Of a stretch of 64,000 nucleotides of DNA, positions 44,210-56,728 are shown piece by piece. The notes beneath the pieces are model-generated. The model was not told where the DNA came from and ran no database searches. It saw only the letters and a program-made list of their open reading frames with translations. The translations under genes were made by a program, and so were the position numbers. How positions within the stretch are numbered: position 1 is the stretch's first letter; every line of letters starts with the position of its first letter. The stretch covers positions 55,299,001 through 55,363,000 of the forward strand of contig CM065378.1 of assembly GCA_033060915.1 (NCBI GenBank), read 5' to 3'. The DNA comes from Euryodendron excelsum (Eukaryota; Streptophyta; Magnoliopsida; Ericales; Pentaphylacaceae).

Positions 44210-45990
44210 TCTAGGGTTTAGATGCATTTTGTACACACATCATATCATTAAATCATGTTTATATCTAAAACCTTGTTTTGATGTAGTGGACTATGTTTTG
44301 AGCTTTATCTACTGTACATCCTTTCTATATGACCTTTATCTCTTTTATGTATTTTTTGATTGTTTAGATACAGGTGTGCTCAGACATTAGAATATTTTGT
44401 TCACTTGTATTGTTCTGATGGAGATTCTGGTATTGTATGGTATCGATATAAATTTTTATTACGCTTGCACATCTATTCCTGTCTTTCTTTACATATGCTT
44501 TTTCAGTTATTGTGATGGATGTGTTGACCTTTCATTTCCGATGCACCATACCACTAGTTGTGACAGTATAACCCAACTTAAGTTGAGATGAACTCATTTT
44601 CTTACTTCGAACTCTATGCGGAGTGCTTAATTCGTACATTAGTTGAGAGTTATACACTTTGAGCACAAGTTATGCTTTGTGACATCATTTTTTACTTGAT
44701 TTTGTATTTTAATCCTTACCTAATGGAGATTATTACCTTGTGAGATTTAGAATATTTACTGCCTTTTAGAGCATTTACATTTACTCAAGAATTGATCTTT
44801 CACCCTCATATCTTCTCAATAACTTCATTATGCTTGCATTTGGTTCGTACGATGAGTTTTGATCTTGACATTGACACTTTTACTCTATGGAATGTTACAA
44901 TTTGGCACCTTAGACATGATTCTAGGCTCATATCCTTCTTGATAGCCATTAACTCCTTTTTTTTTATTTTACCATGTGCCCCTTTATTTCATTTATCACC
45001 AAATTCTTGTTCAAGAGATACAATTGTGGTAGTGGTATTGCATTTCCCTTACATCTATGGGAGAAAAAGATTTATAAAACAAAAAAGAGAGAAAAGAGAA
45101 AAGTAAAGAAAAAAAAAAAGAAGAGTAGAAGAAGATAAAATATAAAAAAAAAGAAGAGAAGAAGAAGAATAAAAGAAATGAAGGAGATTGGTTGGGAATG
45201 ATATGAAAATGTTCATGTATATGAAAACTGCGGTGCATAAAAGGGAGGAGTTGAGAATGATATTCATTCATTATCTCACACACTCATAAGTTGATTTTTA
45301 CTTACTTCTCATCATTCCTACCTTATACCTCTTCGCCTTTCAAATCACTTAATTGACTCAAGGATGCTCGATTGTAATCCCATTAGAGTAAAAGCTTTAT
45401 CTTGTCAATTCTTTAAAACACTACTTATCTGTGAATGTCCTTCATGAAGTTATGCCAAAGTCGATACACTTACATTTTTACCAGTTCTTGTATTGGATAT
45501 GTTCACTTGTATTAATTACTACACTTACTCCATTGTTGAACAAGCCACTATGAGAACCATGTGGGTCTTTAATTCCGAGTGTATGCTCATGAGGATTGAA
45601 ACAAAGCTTTAAAGGGTTGGATTGGCTTAAGAGAGTTGCATTTGTGTTGTTTAGCATGACTCTTCACCCACACACAAGAACCACTCTCCTGTATGACTTT
45701 TTGCGTACCCATACATTTGTTTGAAGTTTGGAGTGTATCCATCAAATTCTTGAGTGGGTGGCACATATTTTTTCTTAATTTTACCTTGACTAATTGTTGA
45801 CAAAGAGATGTTTGTGGGTATCATCACTGGAAACCCTCACGAGACACCACTCGTCCCCTAGGGTAAACTAGAGGTTTAAAGGTTTAGCGCATATGCTAAA
45901 TGCACTCAGGATTCCCCCAAAAGAGGACTTTGCTTTATGTACATATCTCGTCTTTTATATATTTTTGCTAGGGACTAGCAAAAAGCTAAG
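44210..45990 (+). other. Athila 3' untranslated region
   Basis: About 1.8 kb between the env-like stop and the PPT. AT-rich, with an A/G-rich simple tract at 45060-45180. No gene that I can support; short open frames are interrupted within about 100 codons. Confidence 0.6.
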
Positions 45991-46000
45991 TTGGGGGTGT
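45991..46000 (+). other. Athila polypurine tract
   Basis: TTGGGGGTGT directly before the 3' LTR; TTGGGGGTG at this place is usual for Athila-type elements. Confidence 0.85.
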
Positions 46001-47530
46001 TGATTTCACTCTAAAAGTGTAATCTAAATCCCTTAATTCAGTATTTGTTAGCCCCAGTATGCTTATTAGAATAGGTGTTTAGCAATAAATTGTTCTAAAC
46101 TGGTTTCCTTGATGTATTGTATTTTTTGGGGCTAAAATGGAAAATTTTGGCTAAAGTACAGAAGGTTATTCGGACGCACCGTCTGGATGGTGATCAACTA
46201 TTTGAACAGACCGTTTGGACGTATCATTAAGACAGTGATTTCACCATCTGAATGCACCGTTCAGATGGTTTCTTCACCGTTCAAACGCACTGTTCGAATG
46301 CACGAGACACTGTTCGGACGATACGTTAGACGATCGAGTTCCAGAGTCGATGTTTTGCATCCGAAGCCGTTCCAGAGTCGAAATTTTCTGTTTCAATAGC
46401 GTTCGAAGAGCTTTTGGATGGTAAAACAATCGTCCAAACGGTCGGCCTATCGTTGGACGCTCGCCATTCGGACGCTCGTCGGACGTATTTCGAACGGACA
46501 TCACAAATTTTCCCTAAAACCTAGCCACTGCTGAAGGAGAGATAGAATTTTTGGGAGTTTTGTGTGGCGAGGATAGGGAAAAATCAAGGGGAATGTTGTA
46601 TTTTGGTTGTATTATGTTTGGATTTTTGTAGTTAGGATTTTTTTTTTTTTTTTGGGTAAAATCTTGGTAGATTCTTGTTGTATTTCTTGTAATCTTTCAC
46701 ATATAATTTCCTTGTAATTTAAATTAGAGTTTTATTCAATGTATTTTGGCAAGCTTTCATTCATGGAATTTTCTAGCTAAATCCATAGTTTAGGTGCAAA
46801 TGTGAAGGTCTTCCAAGGGAAGCATGGGAAATGAGAGGGGAGTTTCTAATCTCATTAAATATTTTTGTTGTACTTTTCTCTATTATTTGGAATTGATTAT
46901 TGTAGAAAACTTGGATCGATAATCATAGTCAATAACATGTGATTTATTTCCAAGGACTTCTAAATTGTGATTAAATCTAATTCTAAATTAATTAGAGAGT
47001 TCTAGATTTTCAAAGCTAAATCTTCTGAATCAAGGATCATTTGGTAGATCTTTGATTTGAGTTGACCAAAATTCTCCCTTTCAAATTTCATGCTAGAATT
47101 GGTAGATTCAAATAATTGCACCCAAACCGCCTTTTTATTCAATTTAAATTATGAAATTTTATCATTTGAATTTCCATTAGTTTGAAATTAATTCCGGTTT
47201 AATTGTTTTAGTTGTGGTAGAATTATCAAGTTGATTTAATTGTGGTATTTAGATTTTAATTGCTTAAATTAGTGTTTTAATTGTCACTTTCAATTTATTG
47301 TTTAGATGATAGTAAAAACTCATCAACAAAACTTCTAAAGATTTTCGGTTTAATTTTAGTCACCATAGATTTTAATTCCATCCTTGTGTTACAATTTCAA
47401 TTTGAATAATTCCTAAATAGCGCTCGTTTTTATTGCTAGATTGGTACAAATCCTTTAGGAGAACACGATAATGGGGAATGTCTCCATTTAAACTACAACC
47501 GCTTCCGACACATTAGTTGGAGCGTGACCA
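46001..47530 (+). repeat. Athila 3' LTR
   Basis: Starts TGATTTCAC, ends GCGTGACCA; collinear with 10518-12018. The CG-rich motif array (46160-46500) is more decayed than in the 5' LTR: the 12-bp palindrome at 10716 has become CTATTTGAACAG. Followed by ATAAC, the target duplication, and LTR-2 sequence. Confidence 0.9.
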
Positions 47531-50500
47531 ATAACCTAGGGTTGAAGCATACAATTGAAATGGAAAGATTTGATTTGAACTTAAAAAGTTTAATTTTATA
47601 AAGTTTTGAATTAAGAAAGCCATATTTAAAAAAGATTTAGAAAGGATTTGATTTGATTTTATAAACACTTGACTTGAAAAGACTTGTAAAAATTTGACTT
47701 GACTACTTGACTTGAAAGAATTTGGAAGATTAAGGTTTAAGAAAGATTGAATTTTAGAAAGTTTTGAATTAGGAAAGTTTCAAAATAAGAAAGTTCTATT
47801 TTAGGAAAGAGCCAAATTAAGAAAGTTTTATTTTAGGAAAGAATTGATTTTGAAAAGATTTGAATTTGGAAGATTTTGAATTTAAAAAGATTTAAACTTT
47901 GGAAAGACTTGAAAGCTTGAAATTAGGAAAGATTTGGAATTTGAAAAGAATTGATAAGTCCAAATTTAGAAAGTTGAGATTTGGAAAGGTTTGAAAGTTT
48001 GAAATTAGAAAAGATTTGATCTTTATTTCCTAAAATAGAAGATTGGATTTTATTTCTGAAAATAGATGATTTGATTTTGTTTCCAAAATTAGAGGATTTG
48101 ATTTGGTTTTCTAAATGAGAAGATTTGATTTGGCATAGAATTGGAAAGATTGAATTTTGAAAATCTTGAATTTGAAAACCTAAGATTTTGATGTAGAAAA
48201 TAGTAAGTCATGATATTAAGAAAAGAATTAGAGTTTCCAAATCCTGGAATCTAAGGCCTTAACTTGGACTTTAAAATAAATAGTTTTTGGAAAGTAGATC
48301 TTTGAAAAGGCTTTTTAGGAAGTAGATTTTTTTAAAAAAAATTTAGCAAGTAGATTTTTTAGGAAGTAGAATTGCAAATCAATTTGAAAAGAGGTTTGAA
48401 TATGGACTTTTACAAGTCTCTTAAATATCTCACTTTCCTAAAACGATTATAACCATGAAAAGATTATAACCATTCTAGAGTCGTGATTTTGAAAATAATA
48501 AAAGGTTTGAAATATGAATCATAATGATCACATTGAATATAACACTTTCCTAAACTAATCCTAACCATGGAATGGCTAGAATTATTCTAGGAGCATGATT
48601 TTGAAAACAAGTTTGAAGAAGAAGAAGATTTTGAATACAAGTTTTGAAAACAACTTTGATGCAAGTTTGAAAATAATTTTTAAAATAATTTTGAATAGAT
48701 GTATGAATATGACATGCACAATGCAATAGGGTCGTGAACATACACGGTTAGACTTCACCTCATAATCAAGGGAGCCGAACCGACACCATCAATGGTTGAA
48801 CTAGCAGAAAACCCCTAGCACAGTGACCTTCAATAGTCCTTCCTAGGCATGAATCGGGAAGTTCCTTATTTCAAGCATGCAAGAAGAGAAGGTAGAAGAT
48901 GGGGATTAAAATAGAGAAAAACCCAAGTAGGTTAGGAAGGAGAAGAGAGAGGAGGGATTACATAAAAATAAATAGAAACCCAACCTCGTCTTCTTCTTAC
49001 TTTGATTGCTTGATTTGCTTTACTTGACTTAAACCTTGGAAGCTTTGAAGTTACAGCACTTGAGTCTTCAATGGATACTTAGAGGCTTGTTTTGAGTGTA
49101 TAAGATGTATGGAGGTTAAGGCTTGAAGAGGCTTGAGAGAATTAGGGTTTAGAGAGACTTCGAGCTTTGTTTTTAGAGAGACAGAATTTTTGGAATGGAT
49201 TTGCAGACTCTTTTTACGCGGGGGAGGATCTATATTTATAGGCAATTAAAACAACCTTGGTGCCTATTGTAGTGGCGCCAGGGCAACAATTTTACTGGCG
49301 CCACTAGGAGTGGCGCCAACTATTTAAAAAAGTTTTAAGGTAGCAAGAAACGTATCTTTTGACCCTTAGGACGTAAGGAAAAAGATTTGGGTGCCTGTTC
49401 TAGTGACTACCTTTCAATTTTTGGTTTGGCTCTACTAGAAGTGACTCCGGAAAGTTCAGGAATGATCTGGAAGGTTTTAAGTAACCAAACTCAGCCAAAA
49501 ATGGATGGGAACCCTCGAGAGAATGTCCTAGAGGTAACTGGCTTAAGAAATAATGCTAGAATAGTTAAAAAGATTGACCGGCATGCCAAGGGCAAAACGG
49601 TCAATTGAACCATAATTGGCTCGGAGTGACCCGTGAGAAGACTGATAGGTTATAAACACTATCAAGAGTGTTCCAAGGGGTGCCCGGTTTGATATCCAAA
49701 GCCGGTGTGGTTGGACATGGCGATCGGCCCACTAGGGGCGAAACAGTCATTTTGCACTGCGCTTACCGGAATGGACTCAAAATGATCTAAAAAGGTGTTG
49801 AAAGGTTGAGAATACTATTAGAAGCATCCTCAGGAGGTTACTGGTTTGATACCTAGAGTCGGTGTGGTTCCCGAAGGCGATCCGCTTAGGAGCAAAATGC
49901 TCATTTTGACCGGATGGTCTCGAAATTGATCTGGAACCGACTAGAAGACACTTGGACAAGCCAGATTGTCTTTGGGACAATCTTGGAAGGATGGACTTAC
50001 CATTTTGAGGATTTAGGTACTTTCTTAAAAAGGTGTCGAAAAAGCCTAAAGGCAGTTTGGTCATTTTTCACCGAAGTGGACTAGCAGGCACTGTTTGTGA
50101 GTGTTTTCGCCACTCTAACAATTACAATATTTGTGAGTGTTTTTTTCACTTCAACGATATGCGTTCATTCCAAAGACTGCCTGATTTCGGGAAGCTACTA
50201 GATGGTCTTATTGTCTAAGTGATCAACTTTCTCAAAAGACGTGCTGAATAACGGACATTTTACATTGGCGGGCTAGCAGGCACCAGAAGTGAACTGTTCT
50301 ACCATCTCGGGGACTTAGGTTCCGTCCCAGTTGACAGATTTAAAGGGACTTGTTGTTCCTAGGAGTTTTTTCGATAAACATGTCAGACTGGATAGACTTA
50401 CCGTTTGAGGGATCAGTTTTCTCGAAAGACATGCCGGTTTGAGTTCGATTGGTCTGGACTGGAATTGGTACTAGGATTGAGATTAAAAAAGGGATTTACT

Positions 50501-50699
50501 ATCTTTTGGAAGACGTGGCAACTAGAATTGGACCTAGTAATACCCTAAGAGTATTTTGGTCATTTTGCCTCTAGTGGGCCTAGTGGGCCCGCAAAGTGAT
50601 TGATTAACTAGAAAGCTGGTTTAGAATTGAATGTGTCTGTGTCGGTTTCAATGGAGTCTGGTCGAAAATTGCCGAGCAAGCAAAAATGGGGTGCTTACA
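47531..50699 (-). mobile_element. LTR-2, right part (U3 and R)
   Basis: Continues the sequence cut at 10517 (AACCTAGGGTT). Contains the rest of the degenerate repeats (47560-48420), the conserved block (48725-48880), TATA (49240-49233), GGCGCC inverted repeats (49262-49320), 157-bp-phased repeats (49691, 49848) and the start TGTAAGCACCCC at 50699. The purine tract next to 50699 shows it is a 3' LTR of a minus-strand element. Joined length is about 4.2 kb. Confidence 0.88.
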
Positions 50700-50717
50700 G
50701 CTACCTCTCTTTTTCTG
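50700..50717 (-). other. Polypurine tract of the element that owned LTR-2
   Basis: The minus strand reads CAGAAAAAGAGAGGTAGC ending directly at the LTR start. The element Y tract at 62869-62892 has the same AGAAGGGTAGC-type end. Confidence 0.7.
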
Positions 50718-52749
50718 TCTTTACTTGTCAAAGGCAGAAAACGATAAAGTAAGGGTCCCATGTTGACCACGAGGTGATTGGAGGGATTAGAATTAGAAGT
50801 TTTTGAAGATTGGAGCAGTTGGAATTTAAAAATTTGAGCTTGAAAACTGGTTTGTCCTGATTTTTAAAATCTGAAATTTTGAAAACTTGATTTGAAAATA
50901 AATTTGAAACGACATTTTGACTAATGAAATGACACTTCTTTGGCGAGATCCATGGTTTTTTTTTTTTTAAATTGATACTTTGAAATTGGAGATGATTATT
51001 GAAATGAAGTTGATTGTTTAAAATAACTTTAAAATTGAAGTTGATTGTTTAAAATGATTTCGAAATCACTTTTTGAAATGGATTGATTTGGATTTGAATT
51101 AGAACCGTTTGGAAAGTCTTTGAAACTTGGAACGAAGCAATGTTTGAAAACCTAGAATTTTGAAATAGGCTTTTGAGGTGAAAGCTTGAAAATCCAAAAT
51201 TTCTGAAAAGAGACATTTTGACGCGAAAGCTTGAAAACCCGAAAATTTTGAAAACGAGGCTTGTGAAGGAAAGAGCTCAAGAAACTTATAAAATGTTTTG
51301 AGAATGAAACTTCTCTTTGTTTTTTTTTTTTTTGTTTGAAGGAAGAAAGTTTGAAAACCTTTAGAACATTTTTTAGAACAGGGCTTTTGAAGGATAAAGC
51401 TCATGAAATCCAACAAATGCTTTTAAGATTAAACTTTTTGAAAGGAAAAAGTTTTGAAAAACCAGGGAATGATTTTGAAATGAAACTTCTTTTGAAGGAA
51501 GAAGTTAAAAAACACTAAGAAGGTATTTTTGAAATCAAGTATTTTGAAGGAAAAAGTTAAGAAAACTTAGAAGGTACTTTTGAAGGAAAAAGTTAGGAAA
51601 ACCTAGAAGGTACTTTTGAAATAAAATCTTTTTGAAGGAAAAAAAAAAGATAAAACCTTTGAGAGTAGGGCTTTTTTGGCAAAGAAGACTCCGAGAAACT
51701 CGGATAGAAGTTTGAAAACCTTTTGGAAGGGAAAGTTTGAAAATTCTTGAAATGGATTTTATATAAAAGTTTTTGAGGAAAAAGTTTAAAGAAACCTAGA
51801 AATTAACAAAACTTTTGAAGGAAAAGTTTGAAAACCCTTGGAATGGATTTTGAATAAAAACTTCTTTAGAGCTTGAATAAGACTTTTTGAAGGAAAAAGT
51901 TTAGAAAACCTTGGAATTGATTTTGAATAGAGCTTCTTGAAGATAGAATTTAGAAAATCTTGGAATTGATAAAAGTTTTGGAAAAAGACTTTTGAGGATT
52001 GAAAACCTTGAAAATATTTGAGGATTGATTTTGAGTAAGAATTTTTGAGGGAAAGAATTTAAAAAAAAAAAACCTTTGAATTGAATTTGAATAAGAAATT
52101 GATAAAACTTAGGAAAGAAGTGTTTTTAAAAACCATGCAACTTAATTTGGAATAGAAACCTTTTGAAGAAGAGACTCAGACAATCTTTGAAATGGATTTT
52201 GGATAAAACTTTTAAAATTGTATTTTGACACTAACTTCGGATTTTGATTTTAAAATAACTTTCGAAAGGGATGGTTAAGGGACCTTAGAAATTGATTTTG
52301 AGATAAACTTTTGAATGGAAAATTTTAAGAAGCCTAGGAATTGATTTTGAGATAAACTTTTTGAATGAAAAAATTTAGAAACTATTTTGATTTGAAACTT
52401 GTACAAAACGTGTAAAAAATTCGTTTTGACTTGAAAATGTGAACTCTTGAAGACAAAATATTTAGAAAATTTATTTTGACTCGAAACATGAATTTTTGAA
52501 GACCAAAAATATGTAAAAAAATTCACTTTGACTTGAGACTTTTGATTTTTTTTAAAGCAAAACATTTAGAAAATTCGTTCTAACTTGAAACTTGAAACCT
52601 TTTGATTTTTTTGAAAGCAAAATGTTTAGGAAATTTGTTTTGACTTATAAAATTCATTTTGACTCAAAATTTGAAATCTTTTGAAGGGGAAAGTTTAGAA
52701 AAATTATTTAAAATTGGAAGTTAAAACTTTTTGAAGAAACACTGTACAG
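50718..52749 (-). repeat. 3' internal region of the LTR-2 element, degenerate tandem repeats
   Basis: 50718-50830 matches the last 110 bases of the element Y interior. From about 51100 it becomes A/G-rich imperfect repeats of roughly 36-55 bases around GAAGGAAAAAGTTTAGAAAACC (for example GAAGG anchors at 51546 and 51582). Hypervariable tandem repeats in the 3' untranslated part are known from Tat/Ogre elements. It stops abruptly at about 52750 where plus-oriented LTR sequence begins. Confidence 0.65.
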
Positions 52750-53827
52750 AATCACTCGCAAATATCGCAACCGTTAGAGTGGCGAAAACACTCACAAATA
52801 GGTCGGCATCAAGAATTGCCAACAAAACCCCTATGTCACGGGAACGAACTCGCCTCTTGACTGTGACACGTTAACCAAAAGACAAGATACCTTTGGAAAC
52901 CAACTCGTCACACACCGTCAGAGTGACGGAAACACTCCAAACCCGGGTCAACACTAGTGCCTGCTAGCCCACTCTGGTGAAAAATGACCAAACTGCCCAT
53001 TGGGCCTTTTTCAGCACGCTTTTTAAGAAAATACCTAAGTCCTTAGAGTAGTAAGTTCACCTTTCCAAGATTGTCCCAAGGACAATCCGGCATGCTCGAA
53101 CGCCTTACAGTCTGTTCTGGACCGATTCTGGGACCATCCCGGTCAAAATGATCATTTTGCCCCTAGGCATCTGATTGCCCCTAGGAACCACACCGGCTAT
53201 GGGTATCAAACTGGTAACCTCCCGAAAATGCTTCTGATAGTATTCTCAATCTTCTAGCACCTTTCCAGAACATTCCGAGCCCATTCTAGTAAGCCTATTG
53301 CAAAATGATAGTTTTGCTCTTAGTAGGCCGGTTGTCTTTTCCACCATTCTGGCTCTAGGTATCAAACCGGCAATCCCCTGTAACATTCTAGATAGTGTTT
53401 CCAATCTTCAAGCCTTTGCACGGGTCATTCTAAGTCCATTCCGGTGCACTCCCGATTCGTATAACCGTTGTTGCCCCTAGTGGGCCGGTCGGCGTTTCCA
53501 AACAATCCGGCATTACTTTCCAAGCCTTTCGAACCATTCCCGGCCTCCCAAAACATTCTAAGACCTTCCAGAGTCACTCCTAGTAAAGCGAAGCCAAAAA
53601 TTGTATGGTAGTTACTAGTACAAGTGCCCAAATCTTTTGCCTTCCGTATCAAGAGCCGAAAGATACGTCTCTTACTGCCATAAAGACTTTTCGAAGTGGC
53701 TAGCACCACTAGCAGTGGTGCCAGGCAGTCGCACCAAGCCAAAGGTTGGCCTAGGGCCACTCCTAGTGGCACTAGTAGGAATTTTGCCCTAGCGCCACTA
53801 CAATAGGCGCTAGGTTATTTTTGTGTC

Positions 53828-53835
53828 TATAAATA
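53828..53835 (+). promoter_or_regulatory. TATA box of the element Y LTR
   Basis: TATAAATA, with AAACCCTA-type teloboxes 90-160 bases downstream (AAACCCTAGCC near 53928, AAACCCTAAC near 53967). Confidence 0.65.
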
Positions 53836-56521
53836 CAGATCTTCCCCTTACGTAAAAAGGGTCTGAAAAATCAGTCAAAAAGCTCTGTCTCTCAAAACTC
53901 AAAGCTTTGAGTCTTTCTAAACCCTAGCCCTTTCTAGCCCCTTCAAGCCTTAGCCTTCATACATTTAAACCCTAACATCCATACACTCCTTATACTCAAA
54001 CACAAGCCTCCAAAGCCTCCATTGAAGACTCAAGGAGCTGCAACTTCAAGATTCTCAAAGTCCAAATAAAGCAAGTAAAGCAGGAAGAAGACAAGATAGG
54101 CTTTTAATTTACATTTATATAATTCCCCCTTTTCTTTTCTTCCTTCTAACCCACTTGAGTTTTCTTCTATTTTAATCTCTCATCTTCTACCTCCTCTTCT
54201 TGCATGCTTGAAACAAAGGACTCCTCGATTCATGCCAAGGAAGAACAGTTGAAAGTCATCTTACTGGGGGCTTTTGTTTAGTTTAACCTTAGACCGTGTG
54301 GATTCAACTCCCTTGATTTTGTGGTAAAGCCTAGCCTTGAATGTTCATGACCTTATTTGCATTGTGCATGTCATATTCATACATCCATTCAAAACTTGCA
54401 TTCAAAATCATTTTTCAAAGCTTGCATTAAAAATCTTCTTATTTTAAAACTTATTTTTAAAATCACCGTCCTAGAACGATTCTAGCCATTCCATAATTAG
54501 GGTTGTTTTAGGAAAATGTTACATTCATTGTGATCATCAAGTTTCAAGTTCTGGGTGTAAACCCTAAATTGTTTTTGTCAAAACCACAATCTTAAGATGA
54601 TTCTAATCATCCCATGGTTAGGGTCATTTTAGGAAAGTGTTATATTTAATGTGACTAATATGGTCCATATTTTTTATATCCCTGTTGTCTTCAAAATTAT
54701 AACTCTAGAATAGTTCTAATCTTCTTATGGTTAGAATCGTTTTAGAAAAGTGAGATATTTAAGGGGCTTCTAAAGGTCCACATTCAAATCCCTTTCCAAA
54801 ATTACTTTTCAAAATCTACTTTCCAAAAACTCTCTTTTTAAAATTCTACTTTCCAAAAACTCTTTACCTTAAAACCCAAGTCAAACCCTAGATTCCGTAG
54901 TTAGGAAACCCTAGTTTTCTTTCCTAAAAACATAACTTTCCCTTTTGCCTCAAATCATAGGTTTCCAAAACCTCTTTTTTCATACCAAATCATATATGTC
55001 AAATTCCAAGATTTTCAAAACTCAATCTTTCCAACGCCATGTCAAAATTCAATCTTCCAATTTAAGAAACTAGATCAAATCCTCCAATTTTAGAAATTAA
55101 ATCAAATCATTTATTTTTAAAAATAAAATCTAAATCTTTTACTTTAGGGAATAGAAATCAAATCTTTCCAACTTTTAAACATTTTCAAATCTCAACCTAT
55201 TAAATCTTTTCAAATTCTAAAACTTTCTTAATTTAAAATATTTCTAAATTTAAAACCTTCCAAATTCAAATCTTTCCTAAAATAAAACCTTTCTAAATTG
55301 ACACTCTCCTAAAATGAAACTTTCCTATTTTAAAACTTTCTTAATTCAAAGATTTTCAAAATTCAATCTTTTCAACACTCTAATTTTCTAAATTCCTTCA
55401 AATCAAATATTCAAGTCAAATCTTTATAAGTCTTTTCAAGTCAAGTATTTTCTAAATCAAATCAAATCATTTCCAAATCTTTCTTAAATTCAACTTTCCT
55501 AATTTGAACCTTTCCTAAATCAAAACTTTCCTTAATCAAACTTTTTAAGTCTAAATCAAACCTTTCCAATTCAAGGACATGCTTCAACCCTAGGTTACCT
55601 AAGTCCTAGGAGGTCTAAACCCTAGTTCAACCCTAACTCTAAAGTTAGGAAGTTTCAACTCTTGCTAAAACCAAGATGGTTTTCAAACTTCAATCTAAGT
55701 CAAGACATTTTCAAAACTTAATTCAACCTTTCCAAATCAAGTCTTCGTTCTACTCCTCAATTTCAAATCCTGAAGTTCAATTTCAAATCATAAAGTTAAT
55801 TTCAAATCAAAGTTCAATTTCAAATCTTCTATTAAAAGTTCCAATCAAACTCTTTTCAAGTTAAACCTTTTCAAGTTGAACTTTTCAAAAACTTCAAAGT
55901 GTTTACTTTCAATCGGACTCTTGTCTGAGCTACGACTAATCTGATTCCCAGCATAGGGATACGTAGGCAACCCTCATGGGTGCACAAACTATTTTAAATT
56001 TTCAATTCTACAATCATTTCAAGTCTCCAATTCCATAATCTATTTCCAATTTCCAATTTCCAATTTCTAAAACATTCTTTCAAACTTCAAATCTTTCTTT
56101 TCAAATATATTTTCAAAATCAAATCTTTCTTGTTAGATTTATTTTTAAAATCAAATCTTTTTCTTGCACTTGCATGTCATGCATCATATTAAATTTCTTT
56201 TTAAAATTATTTTCAAAGTGGATAGTATTGGACATTGGACAATTGAAGATTCTAAATGAGTGAACCTAGGGTGAATAGATATGTAGGTACCATAAGGGTG
56301 GGGTAAGGTGATTTTCTTAGAATATCTTCCCTACACGTAACCAACCTCCGAATCTAAATCACTGTTTTCAAAGACCAAAATAAAGTTATTTTTAAAAAGG
56401 GCTTAAAACTTTCCAAAGGTTGCCAAATAACTTGTTTTCTAAAAAGCCCTCTCTCTCGAAGTTTTTAAAACATTTTTCTAAACCTTAAGTTTAATCTTTG
56501 GATTGCACTTAGTTTTAGGTG

Positions 56522-56560
56522 ACCTAACTCACCTTAACCAAGTTAGGTGGCAACTTCAAA
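56522..56560 (+). other. U5 stem-loop and PBS-like motif, element Y
   Basis: ACCTAACT and AGTTAGGT arms; the following TGGCAACTTC is a decayed TGGCGACTCC, and the real PBS 160 bases downstream shows the same CTCC-to-CTTC change. Confidence 0.6.
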
Positions 56561-56710
56561 ATTTTTTTTAAAGCCCTTATTCAAATCAATTTTCGATTCA
56601 AACCTAGTCGCACTCGTCCTTCTAGGAAAATGAGTTCTAGCGAGAGAGTACCGTATTTTTTTCCACCTGTGCATATTTTCCTCAAGTGCGAAAAATTGGA
56701 GTACGACAAC

Positions 56711-56728
56711 TGGCGACTTCACTAAGAA
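56711..56728 (+). other. Element Y primer-binding site
   Basis: TGGCGACTTCACTAAGAA, three bases after the LTR end; a mutated form of the Tat/Ogre TGGCGACTCCACTGGGGA. Confidence 0.75.

Larger units (their letters stand above)
10518..47530 (+). mobile_element. Athila-type LTR retrotransposon with four nested insertions
   Basis: Complete in outline: 5' LTR, PBS, gag, protease-RT-RNase H-integrase, spacer, env-like frame, PPT and 3' LTR, all on the plus strand. After removing LTR-3, the Copia element, LTR-4 and LTR-5 the net length is about 13 kb, close to known Athila/Calypso elements. It inserted into LTR-2. All genes carry stops or frameshifts. By eye the two LTRs differ at roughly one base in ten over the first 150 bases, pointing to an old insertion. 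Confidence 0.9.
52750..56708 (+). repeat. Element Y 5' LTR, first about 550 bases missing
   Basis: Homology to 63440 onward of the 3' LTR starts near 52750 and nothing corresponding to 62893-63440 precedes it. It ends ...GTACGACA at 56708 next to the PBS. Modules on the plus strand: one 157-bp-type unit series (53160-53480), GGCGCC-derived repeats (53700-53815), TATAAATA (53828-53835), teloboxes (53925-53985), conserved block (54190-54390), CTTTCCTAA-type tract (54770-55890), U5 stem arms (56522-56529, 56541-56548). Confidence 0.85.

Noticed and set aside
44986..45283. Minus-strand Phe/Ser-rich frames that could look like membrane proteins
   Set aside because: They come from an A/G-rich simple tract at 45060-45180 read backwards.
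51099..52565. Minus-strand Phe/Ser/Lys-rich frames
   Set aside because: Compositional by-products of the degenerate AG-rich repeats.
53925..53985. AAACCCTA motifs as interstitial telomere repeat
   Set aside because: Single scattered motifs in the LTR leader, not tandem TTTAGGG units; better read as teloboxes.
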